The notes beneath the pieces are model-generated. The model ran no database searches. It was not told the DNA's origin and saw nothing but the letters and a program-made list of their open reading frames with translations. A DNA stretch of 64,000 bases, from the NCBI GenBank assembly GCA_951812655.1, contig OX638319.1:248001-312000 (forward strand), in the 5' to 3' direction. This document shows, piece by piece, positions 1 to 7,180 of this stretch. The stretch is from an uncultured Candidatus Nitrosopumilus sp. Lineage in GTDB: Archaea; Thermoproteota; Nitrososphaeria; Nitrososphaerales; Nitrosopumilaceae. A program made the translations under genes and the position numbers. How positions within the stretch are numbered: the stretch's first letter is position 1; each line of letters opens with the position of its first letter.

Positions 1-440
1 AGTCTCTCAGTTCCTACAAGATTGACAGTTTTTTCGCCCGGAAGTTCGCCAGGTAAATTCTTGAGAGAGATGGAATCGGAAGAGGTTTCAATCCAATTAT
101 TTTTTCTAGCCAATCCCATCGAAGGTCCAAAAACAGATCCCAATTGATCCTTCAAGAACGATAATTTTTTAGAGCCATCATTTAGTAAATTCAGCAATCT
201 TCTTTCGGGCAATCCCTTCTCAAAAGATTCAAGGCCATTTTTACCTAAACTGATCACACTTGTTTTTGATTCTGTTACAATTGCCAAGTCTTTTAGCTTG
301 AGCCATTCAATTCCTCGTCTGATTTGATCAGGTGAGAGATGTGTAGATTTTTCAAGTGATTCAGGGGATTGCTTGTGTCCATTCCTTAAAGAAGTAATAA
401 TTTTTTTTTCTATATCATGGAAAACTTGGGACAACAGCAA
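1..440 (-). CDS. pheS: Phenylalanyl-tRNA synthetase alpha subunit, N-terminal part (cut by window edge)
   Basis: This reverse-strand frame is open from a TTG at 440 to the left edge, so only about the first 146 codons are present. What can be read matches the N-terminal winged-helix region of archaeal/eukaryotic-type PheRS alpha: a helical start (VFHDIEKKIITSLRNG) followed by RRGIEWLKLK at about residues 41-50. In this family the region contacts tRNA-Phe. The class II catalytic domain that charges tRNA-Phe with phenylalanine lies outside the window. No in-frame ATG is near the start, so TTG at 440 or at 434 is inferred. It diverges from trpS with about 45 bp between them, so the two probably share a promoter region. 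Confidence 0.75.
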   Translation of the reverse strand, partial: MLLSQVFHDIEKKIITSLRNGHKQSPESLEKSTHLSPDQIRRGIEWLKLKDLAIVTESKTSVISLGKNGLESFEKGLPERRLLNLLNDGSKKLSFLKDQLGSVFGPSMGLARKNNWIETSSDSISLKNLPGELPGEKTVNLVGTER

Positions 441-485
441 AGAATTCGAAAAAGACTTTTTAAACCTTAACCTAAGCCAAGAGGA

Positions 486-1598
486 ATGTCTGCAGATGAC
501 TTTATCGTTACACCTTGGCACGTGGAAGGCGATATTGACTATGACAAGCTAATCAAGAAGTTCGGCACTGAGAAGATCTCAGCAGATCTGTTAAAACGAA
601 TCAAGGAAAATACCGGAGAAGATTATTTTATGCTCAGAAGAGGCATTTTTTTCTCACATAGAGAGATGAACAGGATTCTTGATGAATATGAAAAAGGCAA
701 CAAATTTTTTCTGTATACAGGAAGAGGGCCATCAGGCCATACACATATTGGTCATTTGGTCCCATGGATGTTTGCAAAGTGGTTACAAGAAAAATTTGAT
801 GTTAATCTTTATTTTCAGCTTACTGATGATGAGAAATTTTATTCTAAACAAAATCTCACTTTAGAGGAAACAAATGAATTTGCATACGAAAATGCATTGG
901 ATTTTATCGCACTGGGTTTCAACCCAGAAAAAACAAAAATTATCATCAATACAAGGAATATCCAAACCTTGTATCCCATTGCAGCAAATGTGGCAAAAAA
1001 AATTAATTTTTCAAACACAAAAGCCACGTTTGGGTTTACAAATGAGACAAACATCGGCATGATTTTCTACACATCGCTCCAATCTGCACCGTGTTTTATC
1101 GAAGACAAACCTGTACTGATTCCATTGGGAGTGGACCAGGATCCTCATTTTAGATTAACAAGAGATATTGCACCTAAGATTGGGAAACAAAAACCTGCGT
1201 TGATTCACAACATTATGATTCCTGGTTTAGAGGGTCCAGGAGGGAAAATGTCTGCGTCTGATGACAAAGGCACAATATACACAACAGATTCTCCAAATGT
1301 TGTAAAAAAGAAAATTAACAAGTTTGCATTTTCGGGAGGGCAGCAAGACGTGGAACAACACAGAAAGCTTGGCGGAAATCCAGACGTAGATGTATCATAT
1401 CAGTATCTAAGAATATTTTTTGAACCCGATGATGCAAGGTTAAAGATCATTTATGACGATTACAAATCTGGAAAGTTGCTCTCCGGAGAACTAAAAGCAA
1501 TTTTAATTGAAAAAATCAACAGTTTTCTTGCCAAACATCAAGAGAAAAGAGAAAAAGCAAAAAGCCAGATAAACCAATTTCTTTTTGAGAACAAATGA
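486..1598 (+). CDS. trpS: Tryptophanyl-tRNA synthetase
   Basis: Class I aminoacyl-tRNA synthetase that charges tRNA-Trp with tryptophan. At 370 residues it has the length of archaeal/eukaryotic-type TrpRS. The HIGH-type nucleotide-binding motif appears in GPSGHTHIGH (residues 81-90) and the KMSKS loop as KMSAS (254-258), preceded by the glycine-rich GLEGPGG. The N-terminal extension of about 70 residues is typical of the archaeal form. The ATG at 486 gives the full N-terminus. The stop overlaps the next gene by 4 bp (ATGA), so the two are probably co-transcribed and translationally coupled. Confidence 0.95.
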   Translation: MSADDFIVTPWHVEGDIDYDKLIKKFGTEKISADLLKRIKENTGEDYFMLRRGIFFSHREMNRILDEYEKGNKFFLYTGRGPSGHTHIGHLVPWMFAKWLQEKFDVNLYFQLTDDEKFYSKQNLTLEETNEFAYENALDFIALGFNPEKTKIIINTRNIQTLYPIAANVAKKINFSNTKATFGFTNETNIGMIFYTSLQSAPCFIEDKPVLIPLGVDQDPHFRLTRDIAPKIGKQKPALIHNIMIPGLEGPGGKMSASDDKGTIYTTDSPNVVKKKINKFAFSGGQQDVEQHRKLGGNPDVDVSYQYLRIFFEPDDARLKIIYDDYKSGKLLSGELKAILIEKINSFLAKHQEKREKAKSQINQFLFENK

Positions 1599-1876
1599 AA
1601 ACGAACATTATATGTGATGATAAGTACGAAGCTCAGAAATTAGCAGCGTTGATTTTCATCAAAGAGGGAAAAGAGACATTCATCACAGGGATTCTAAATG
1701 TGATAAAAAATGAATTGGTGATTTCGTTGAAGGACAAATCGGCACACAGTATTTTGCTAAAAGATGAATATAATGTGGAGAAATTTGCAGACTTTATTCA
1801 GTCAGTGATCGATAAAGAACACGAGCTGGCTTCAACTAAGGTTCTCGAGCACGTCATAGAGATAGATAAAGAATAA
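1595..1876 (+). CDS. Small conserved-looking protein downstream of trpS
   Basis: This 93-residue acidic protein has no motif that I recognise and no signal peptide or membrane segment. It overlaps the trpS stop codon by 4 bp, which indicates a shared transcript. The sequence alternates short hydrophobic strands (AALIFI, TFITGIL, ELVISL) with charged turns, consistent with a compact alpha/beta fold. A role linked to tRNA or translation is suggested only by the neighbour. Confidence 0.7.
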   Translation: MKTNIICDDKYEAQKLAALIFIKEGKETFITGILNVIKNELVISLKDKSAHSILLKDEYNVEKFADFIQSVIDKEHELASTKVLEHVIEIDKE

Positions 1877-1878
1877 AA

Positions 1879-1962
1879 CTAAAGGCCAGAAACGAAATAC
1901 AGAGTTACAATTCCAACCATTGCTATTAGAGATATTCCCAGTGCGTTAAAGTCACTATTCAT
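1879..1962 (-). CDS. 27-residue single-span membrane micro-protein
   Basis: A complete ATG-to-TAG reverse-strand frame of 28 codons fills most of the gap between the trpS operon and the repeat protein. The product starts MNSDFNALG and continues as an uninterrupted hydrophobic helix (LIAMVGIVTLYFVSG), which would form one membrane span. Size, composition and isolated position resemble the 33-residue micro-protein at 6179-6280. Ammonia-oxidising archaea are known to carry many such tiny membrane proteins, but I do not recognise this one. The frame is short, so chance remains possible. Confidence 0.4.
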   Translation of the reverse strand: MNSDFNALGISLIAMVGIVTLYFVSGL

Positions 1963-2024
1963 ACATTAATTTTGAAATAATTATAATTAAAGTGTTAATA
2001 CATTCTCAAAGGTGATTCTGTATA

Positions 2025-3206
2025 TCAGCGGGGGAAATATTTGCTCTTTTTGGATAATGAGCGAGATTTGTTTGGTTTTGAGGCAGGTTCACGAATTTGG
2101 TTACAATTTAAGCAAAATACTTTCAATTCTTCACGGGCAAGATCATGTGATGAGATGTATTTACCCCATGAAGCAGCATCACTACCACGTCCGTCATTTC
2201 CATTATCAAATATTGGACTAATTCCTAATGCTCTTTCATCCTTATATCCACAACTAGAACAAACTTTTCCACCCAAAATTTCATATAATTTTTCTTTAAT
2301 TGTTTCGTAAAACTTGTCAGAACCGTTAGAGTAGAAGCTTTCCTGTTTTCTTAAAAACTTGTCACTTCGAGATCTTTTCGAACCAGAACTTTCTTTATGA
2401 GATTCACGTCTAGAAGATTGTCTTGAGCCGCGGTCGTCTCGGGAATACCTTGAGCCGCGGTCGTCTCTGTCACTCCCAGAATCTTGCGGCTTGTTTTGCC
2501 TGAAACAATCACTGCAGTAAACGGGCTTGCTCGTTCTCGGGACAAACGGAACTTGGCATTCGGTACCGCAATCAGAACAAGTTACTGTTGTGGATTCTCC
2601 CCTACCCTCTTCCCTGGAATACCTTGAGCCGCGGTCGTCTCGGGAATACCTTGAGCCGCGGTCGTCTCGGGAATACCTTGAGCCGCGGTCGTCTCGGGAA
2701 TACCTTGAGCCGCGGTCGTCTCGGGAATACCTTGAGCCGCGGTCGTCTCGGGAATACCTTGAGCCGCGGTCGTCTCGGGAATACCTTGAGCCGCGGTCGT
2801 CTCGGGAATACCTTGAGCCGCGGTCGTCTCGGGAATACCTTGAGCCGCGGTCGTCTCGGGAATACCTTGAGCCGCGGTCGTCTCGGGAATACCTTGAGCC
2901 GCGGTCGTCTCGGGAATACCTTGAGCCGCGGTCGTCTCTGTCACTCCCAGAATCTTGCGGCTTGTTTTGCCTGAAACAATCACTGCAGTAAACGGGCTTG
3001 CTCGTTCTCGGGACAAACGGAACTTGGCATTCGGTACCGCAATCAGAACAAGTTACTGTTGTGGATTCTCCCCTACCCTCTTCCCTGGAATACCTTGAGC
3101 CGCGGTCGTCTCGGAAGTTTCTAAAAGAACGAGAAGGTTCATTTTTTCGGTTACGCTTTTTATCAGATTTTTTTTTATCAGAATACTTTGATTTGTAAAA
3201 TTCCAT
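2025..3206 (-). CDS. Low-complexity arginine/aspartate-rich repeat protein with two CxxC-x17-CxxC zinc ribbons and an HNH-like tail
   Basis: About 393 residues from the ATG at 3206 (a GTG at 3215 is also possible). After a basic N-terminus comes a CxxC-x17-CxxC zinc ribbon (TCSDCGTECQVPFVP, then VYCSDCF), then twelve contiguous copies of the nonapeptide RDDRGSRYS with single extra copies either side, then a second, identical zinc ribbon. The tail begins KVCSSCGYKDERALGI and ends FCLNCNQIR, spaced like the zinc-binding Cys pairs of HNH nucleases, but the central Asp-His is replaced (GISP), so catalysis is doubtful. The highly charged, Gly/Ser/Arg-rich centre should be disordered. Such composition is seen in RNA-binding and condensate-forming proteins; that function is inference. 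The repeat DNA is far more GC-rich than its surroundings. Confidence 0.8.
   Translation of the reverse strand: MEFYKSKYSDKKKSDKKRNRKNEPSRSFRNFRDDRGSRYSREEGRGESTTVTCSDCGTECQVPFVPRTSKPVYCSDCFRQNKPQDSGSDRDDRGSRYSRDDRGSRYSRDDRGSRYSRDDRGSRYSRDDRGSRYSRDDRGSRYSRDDRGSRYSRDDRGSRYSRDDRGSRYSRDDRGSRYSRDDRGSRYSRDDRGSRYSREEGRGESTTVTCSDCGTECQVPFVPRTSKPVYCSDCFRQNKPQDSGSDRDDRGSRYSRDDRGSRQSSRRESHKESSGSKRSRSDKFLRKQESFYSNGSDKFYETIKEKLYEILGGKVCSSCGYKDERALGISPIFDNGNDGRGSDAASWGKYISSHDLAREELKVFCLNCNQIREPASKPNKSRSLSKKSKYFPR
2461..3112. repeat. Duplicated zinc-ribbon segment flanking the 27-bp array (offset 471 bp)
   Basis: The stretch starting tcgtctctgtcactcccag at 2461 recurs at 2932, and the two copies stay identical by eye for about 180 bases. 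The duplication carries the whole CxxC-x17-CxxC zinc-ribbon coding segment, so the 12-copy array sits between two identical ribbons. Identity at silent positions implies a recent duplication or gene conversion. Confidence 0.9.
2616..2939. repeat. Twelve perfect head-to-tail copies of a 27-bp unit inside the zinc-ribbon gene
   Basis: The unit starts ggaataccttgagccgcggt and occurs twelve times without a spacer between 2616 and 2939. The last copy differs only in its final base. Each unit encodes RDDRGSRYS on the minus strand, so length changes keep the reading frame. Further single copies lie just outside, in the flanking duplicated segment. The unit contains the palindrome ccgcgg and is GC-rich in an AT-rich genome. 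There are no spacers, so it is not a CRISPR array. Confidence 0.97.
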
Positions 3207-3279
3207 GCTACTCACATCTTCATTATCATTGGATATAGATACTTAGAGCTTGAATTTATGCCTAGAATGAAAAAGGTCA

Positions 3280-3645
3280 TCAAACTAGAGATTTGTCCAT
3301 CTCTGTAGACAGAATTTCCTGCACTTTGAGAAAATAGAGCCTCGTAGAATACGGCATGTCATCCAAGTTATTGTCAACTATTATCATGAAATATCTAACT
3401 GCACGTTTTGAGATATCCAAGTTAAATTTCATGGTGAGTATTGGATCCTGATGGACTTTGATTTTATCCTGAAGCCAGGGAGGAGCCATCTCGATTGTCT
3501 CCTTAATGATCTTGTCATACCAATACGAAAGATTTTGGGGGTGCAAACCCTGTTGCAGATTAGTTACGTCGGTATCAATTTTCTTCATCATGTGGCCAAT
3601 TATTGCCATATTCTCAATCAAAGAATGTTGTTTTATTGCAACCAC
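3280..3645 (-). CDS. Hypothetical protein downstream of coaD
   Basis: A 121-residue, mostly helical, soluble protein that starts at a GTG immediately after the TGA of the coaD-like gene. That places it in the same transcript, with coupled translation. I recognise no domain. It has a central PPWLQDKIKVHQDP segment and a C-terminal region rich in aromatic and hydrophobic residues. There is no signal peptide and no Cys/His cluster. Function unknown. Confidence 0.65.
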   Translation of the reverse strand: MVAIKQHSLIENMAIIGHMMKKIDTDVTNLQQGLHPQNLSYWYDKIIKETIEMAPPWLQDKIKVHQDPILTMKFNLDISKRAVRYFMIIVDNNLDDMPYSTRLYFLKVQEILSTEMDKSLV

Positions 3646-4137
3646 TCAAAATTCTGCAAGCTGCTTGTCAATTGATCGTAAGTTTCCTTCCGAATCAATT
3701 TCAGAATTTTTTATTCTGGATGTGGAAATTCTTTCCCCATCTTTTGCTAAAACCATGGAGACCACAACAATTGTGACTGGAGGAAGTTTCTTGTCTTTTC
3801 GCAATTTGTTTAGAACATCACCCTGAGTGCTTGTCTCATCACTGACAACTAATGCCTCAACACCTTTTTCTAAAACAGCTGGGCCAAAATCATCATCTAG
3901 CTTCTTGATCTGAAAGGAATGGTTTTGGAAATCTTTTGAAATAGACAAGGTCAAATTTTCAAACCGTTTTTCATAATCATTGGAAGGTATTTTGCCTTTC
4001 TTTGCAGCTAATTCATCACTGGTCAACCCAATTATGACATCATCCGAAATTTCAAATGCGTTAGAAAGCAGAGTCATATGTCCCCTATGGATAATGTCAA
4101 AAGTTCCACCCAGGGCAACAAGAGAATACTTAGACAT
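3646..4137 (-). CDS. coaD: Archaeal phosphopantetheine adenylyltransferase
   Basis: Nucleotidyltransferase of the cytidylyltransferase-like superfamily that adenylates 4'-phosphopantetheine to dephospho-CoA in coenzyme A synthesis. The nucleotide-binding signature GGTFDIIHRGH is at residues 10-20. The second family motif, STSRIKNSEID, lies near the C-terminus, where ISxxR-type residues bind triphosphate. At 163 residues it matches the archaeal/eukaryotic-like PPAT rather than bacterial CoaD. The ATG at 4137 is well placed. The next gene begins at the base after its stop. Confidence 0.88.
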   Translation of the reverse strand: MSKYSLVALGGTFDIIHRGHMTLLSNAFEISDDVIIGLTSDELAAKKGKIPSNDYEKRFENLTLSISKDFQNHSFQIKKLDDDFGPAVLEKGVEALVVSDETSTQGDVLNKLRKDKKLPPVTIVVVSMVLAKDGERISTSRIKNSEIDSEGNLRSIDKQLAEF

Positions 4138-4204
4138 GCTAACAAATCACAGTCTTTGAAAATAAATCTACCAGTTCTTTAAAACATACTCAATTTTTAG
4201 AAAT

Positions 4205-4915
4205 TTAACTACTAGAAACGCTCATGAATCCTTCCTTTATCAGAAACTGCATTCCCTCCACGAATGAGCCGTCGTCAATCTGTCCGTCTGCCCACCATCC
4301 AGCATTGCTCTTTATCCACTCGGGAATTTCCGCATCTGCCTGTAAGGCTGAGCCCTGCTCAATTACATCAACTTTCATGAATCCTTCCTTTATCAGAAAC
4401 TGCATTCCCTCCACGAATGAGCCGTCGTCAATCTGTCCGTCTGCCCACCATCCAGCATTGCTCTTTATCCACTCGGGAATTTCCGCATCTGCCTGTGAGA
4501 TCAAAGCGTTGTCAGATACGTGAATTGTAAATGACATAATCGTGATTGTTGCCTTTGAGTTACCATACTGTGCTTTGACTTTGAATTTTCCTTCAGAGAA
4601 TTTTTCATTCAACATTACTTTATGTAGGAAGGTTCCGTCAGCATCTACAGGGGTTTTTTGGGTTACCGTTAGATCGTTACCTGAATCAAAAATTGAAATT
4701 CGTAAACTTCTATCTTCATCGTATTTATTCACACTGCCAGAAAATATCACAGAGTCTCCAAGTGCATATGACTCTGCATCAGAAACCATCTTCACGGTAT
4801 AGTTATTTGCGCTACTTTGTTCTGGTGCACCTCCATAACCTAAAGCCAATTGTTCTGAAGAATACAAAGACAGTAATGAGATCATGGCGAGTATGAAAAA
4901 CGCGTTTAGCCTCAT
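4205..4915 (-). CDS. Exported protein with two identical IPEWIKxNAGWW domains
   Basis: About 236 residues from the ATG at 4915 (TTG at 4924 is an alternative). An N-terminal signal peptide (FFILAMISLLSLYSS) is followed by an Ig-like/macroglobulin-like domain (about residues 45-135). Two perfect copies of a domain containing EIPEWIKSNAGWWADGQIDD and GMQFLIKEGF follow. That Trp-rich domain recurs in exported proteins of ammonia-oxidising archaea, often with surface or copper proteins. No C-terminal membrane anchor is seen, so the protein is probably secreted or S-layer associated. Binding partner unknown. Confidence 0.78.
   Translation of the reverse strand: MRLNAFFILAMISLLSLYSSEQLALGYGGAPEQSSANNYTVKMVSDAESYALGDSVIFSGSVNKYDEDRSLRISIFDSGNDLTVTQKTPVDADGTFLHKVMLNEKFSEGKFKVKAQYGNSKATITIMSFTIHVSDNALISQADAEIPEWIKSNAGWWADGQIDDGSFVEGMQFLIKEGFMKVDVIEQGSALQADAEIPEWIKSNAGWWADGQIDDGSFVEGMQFLIKEGFMSVSSS
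4222..4496. repeat. Perfect 122-bp direct repeat (4222-4343 and 4375-4496)
   Basis: Two copies offset by 153 bp (51 codons) are identical at every base, read from tcatgaatccttcctttatc to gcatctgcctgt. They encode the duplicated IPEWIK domain of the exported protein. Complete silent-site identity points to a very recent duplication or ongoing gene conversion. Confidence 0.95.
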
Positions 4916-4982
4916 GTACAACAAAACACATTTGTTTCTGCATTTAAACGGTGAGTAAATTGTAGATACTAGAATGTGACAT

Positions 4983-6047
4983 CTATTTTACAACAATCAG
5001 GACAAATGGGCCTTGCTCGGAAATAGGAACATTGCTTCTATCCCAAACAAACGTCTCAATAAAGTAAAGTCCAGCTTTTTCAGGAATCCAGTCTATTGTC
5101 TGAGTCTCTTGCCCGGTTCCAATGAATCGTCCGTCAGATTTTCCAATATATTCAACGTATGGGACTTTTCCCGATTCCTTTACCTGAACGTAGTAAGTAT
5201 ATGCTGTTTCATCAGTGAGCTGATCGGCTGAAAACTCAATCATGGTTTTACTTTTGATGTTTACCTGAGAACCTACCTTAAGCTCAGACAAAACATTTCC
5301 ATCTGAATCATCTATAGAAACGTCAGAAATCGTCACCATCTTTGTAGATATCTGAGATGGGGGAATTTCTATATCGATAAAATCGGAACGAAAAATATCA
5401 GATTCTGCAAACAGAAAAAACCCAACAGAACGTGAATCTATTTTCCCATCAAAATCAAATGTAATTTCAGAATTTGGAGCCACATCTCCAAGGTCTATTG
5501 TAGCGACTCTAAGAATTCTCGGAGGCTCAAAACCATCATAAAACGCAAGATGTACAAGAACATCAGAATTTGGAGCACCGGCTGTTTCTAGAATTCCAGA
5601 GAAACTAAATGAATTGTTCAAAAACACATCAGTAGAATATACTGTGAGGCCATTTTGTTTTTCTTCAGAAGAATCAAATCCTAAAAGCGAAACAGATGCC
5701 TGAGTTATGCCAGAATTCGGAGTCTCAGATCTAATCGAATACGGAGACTGTCCATTGGAGGAAATCATCTCCAATGCTGTACTTCCCAATACCACTTCCA
5801 GAGGACTGGGATCATAATCGTCAAAAAAGTTTACTTGAATTTGGACATTGGTCACTGATGATAAAGAATCGTTGTTTTCAATCATTCCAACCACTACCGT
5901 GTACCCTTCGGCATCCTGATAGACGTACTGAGACGAACTATTCAGAGACACGGTTAACGTAGAGGCGTTGTCTGAATATTCTTGAGAATATGCATGCGAT
6001 ACTGGAATCAGAAGTAAAATCAATAATGAACACAAAACAAGCTTCAT
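4983..6047 (-). CDS. Exported beta-sandwich protein sharing the S-layer C-terminal domain
   Basis: About 354 residues from the ATG at 6047 (GTG at 6053 possible), with a clear signal peptide (LVLCSLLILLLIPVSHAYS). The rest is Ser/Thr/Asp-rich beta structure without a membrane anchor. The last 110 residues parallel the end of the S-layer protein at 57365-62575: both have a strand pair with VGSQV or VDQQV, a YYVQVKESG or YLVQIQDGN strand, and a closing DWIPEKAGLYFIETFVWD or SWIPTEAGTYTATAFVWE. This suggests an extracellular protein built from S-layer-type domains. Function unknown. Confidence 0.75.
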   Translation of the reverse strand: MKLVLCSLLILLLIPVSHAYSQEYSDNASTLTVSLNSSSQYVYQDAEGYTVVVGMIENNDSLSSVTNVQIQVNFFDDYDPSPLEVVLGSTALEMISSNGQSPYSIRSETPNSGITQASVSLLGFDSSEEKQNGLTVYSTDVFLNNSFSFSGILETAGAPNSDVLVHLAFYDGFEPPRILRVATIDLGDVAPNSEITFDFDGKIDSRSVGFFLFAESDIFRSDFIDIEIPPSQISTKMVTISDVSIDDSDGNVLSELKVGSQVNIKSKTMIEFSADQLTDETAYTYYVQVKESGKVPYVEYIGKSDGRFIGTGQETQTIDWIPEKAGLYFIETFVWDRSNVPISEQGPFVLIVVK

Positions 6048-6123
6048 AATCACAATTCCTTACGAATAGGGATTAATTTTGTATAACATGACATTTTGTA
6101 AACAAGAAAGGTAACATCGTTTA

Positions 6124-6141
6124 ACCTAGTTCGCACTAGGT
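6124..6141. other. Perfect 7-bp hairpin with TCGC loop
   Basis: acctagt-tcgc-actaggt forms a perfect inverted repeat between the exported-protein gene (start 6047, minus) and the micro-ORF ending at 6179 (minus). It could stabilise the 3' end of the micro-ORF transcript or act as an operator for the exported protein. No T-run follows directly on the minus strand, so a classical terminator is not clear. Confidence 0.5.
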
Positions 6142-6178
6142 GTCGAAAGTAAAAAGAAATTAAAAATAGTATATGATT

Positions 6179-6280
6179 TTAGTTTCTCTTTGCGGTAATT
6201 GCTAACCAGTAAATTAAACCTGGAACCAAACCTACAATGAGTGGGATGAATACCGGCCATGCGTCTGTTGCGTTTGCCAT
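6179..6280 (-). CDS. 33-residue single-span membrane micro-protein
   Basis: A complete ATG-to-TAA frame on the minus strand. The product begins MANATDAWPVF, continues IPLIVGLVPGLIYWLA as one membrane span, and ends ITAKRN with positive charges. That topology is credible (N-terminus outside, positive end inside). It sits alone between the exported-protein gene and tRNA-Ala. Small one-helix subunits of this kind are common in respiratory and AMO-type complexes, but no partner can be assigned here. Confidence 0.5.
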   Translation of the reverse strand: MANATDAWPVFIPLIVGLVPGLIYWLAITAKRN

Positions 6281-6356
6281 AAAGTAAAACCAAAACCTAT
6301 CCTATTTAAATCCATCCTGAAATCTGAATTTCAGTGTGGATCGCCAAAATGGAAAG

Positions 6357-6430
6357 TGGACCGGACGGAATTTGAATCCGTGACCCCCCGCGTGCAAGGC
6401 GGGTATACTACCAGGCTATACTACCGGCCC
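6357..6430 (-). tRNA. tRNA-Ala (UGC)
   Basis: The reverse strand folds into a full cloverleaf. The acceptor stem is GGGCCGG/CCGGTCC with discriminator A, the anticodon stem CCCGC/GCGGG encloses the loop CTTGCAC with anticodon TGC, and the T arm carries TTCAAAT. The acceptor contains G3-U70, the identity element for alanyl-tRNA synthetase. No intron and no encoded CCA. Confidence 0.95.
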
Positions 6431-6510
6431 ACACGAAGGATGGATAAAGTGTGGATTTTAATTGTTGTCTTCTTGGCAAGAATTTTATTTGAATATGCGA
6501 GTATTACGTC

Positions 6511-7065
6511 ATGGTACTTTTAGAATCGCAAATTAAGCTAAAAAAAGGAGACATCGCACCGAATTTTGAGTTATTGGGAATTGATGATAAAAAGCACTCA
6601 TTGGAAGACTATAGCCAATACAAAGGAATTCTGGTAATCTTCATGTGCAATCACTGTCCGTATGTCAAAGCAAAAGTAGATGCTCTGAACGAATTACAGG
6701 AAAAGTTTGGAGACAAGATTGCAGTGATCGGTATCAACAGCAATGACTCAACTGACTATCCAGAGGACAGTTTTGAAGTAATGAAACAAACTGCAAAGGA
6801 AAAAGGATTTGAATTTGATTATCTAGTAGATGAAACACAGGAAATTGCTAGAAAGTATGGTGCCATGTGTACTCCAGATCCATTCTTGTTTAACAGCCAA
6901 AAGCAATTAGTTTTTCATGGAAAAATAGACAATGCCATGAAGCCCGACGATGAAGCAACTGAAAAAACAATGATAATAAACATGCAAAAATTATTGGACG
7001 GAGAAAATATCCAAAATGATTTTGAACCTTCAATAGGATGCTCGATTAAGTGGAAAGAAAACTAA
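6511..7065 (+). CDS. Thioredoxin-fold (AhpC/TSA-like) protein
   Basis: At 184 residues it has the peroxiredoxin/TlpA-like thioredoxin fold: an N-terminal GDIAPNFEL strand, the redox motif CNHCPY (about residues 47-52) in place of the usual CxxC, a cis-proline region MCTPDPFLF, and the C-terminal signature SIGCSIKWK. This pattern is typical of the PRX-like thioredoxin-family proteins found widely in bacteria and archaea. It has no signal peptide, so it acts in the cytoplasm, probably in thiol or peroxide handling. Substrate unknown. Confidence 0.85.
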   Translation: MVLLESQIKLKKGDIAPNFELLGIDDKKHSLEDYSQYKGILVIFMCNHCPYVKAKVDALNELQEKFGDKIAVIGINSNDSTDYPEDSFEVMKQTAKEKGFEFDYLVDETQEIARKYGAMCTPDPFLFNSQKQLVFHGKIDNAMKPDDEATEKTMIINMQKLLDGENIQNDFEPSIGCSIKWKEN

Positions 7066-7098
7066 ACTTAAATGACTCTAGCCTAGAGATTTGTTCGT

Positions 7099-7173
7099 GG
7101 GCTCGTAGCTCAGCTTGGCTGGAGCGTTCGACTGATAATCGAAAGGTCATGTGTTCGAATCACATCGGGCCCA
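7099..7173 (+). tRNA. tRNA-Ile (GAU)
   Basis: A full cloverleaf is visible: acceptor GGGCTCG/CGGGCCC with one G-U pair and discriminator A, U8 followed by A9, anticodon loop CTGATAA with anticodon GAT flanked by a TCGA/TCGA stem, and T loop TTCGAAT. No intron and no encoded CCA. Confidence 0.95.
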
Positions 7174-7180
7174 TTTGATA

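Noticed and set aside
2616-2939. CRISPR array
   Set aside because: The 27-bp units follow each other without spacers and are translated. No cas genes are nearby.
2527-2991. Plus-strand frame of 154 codons with EYLEPRSSR repeats (and another of 128 codons)
   Set aside because: They are antisense readings of the 27-bp repeat array. A repeat unit of a multiple of three keeps all frames open. The minus-strand frame has the zinc ribbons and a sensible start and end.
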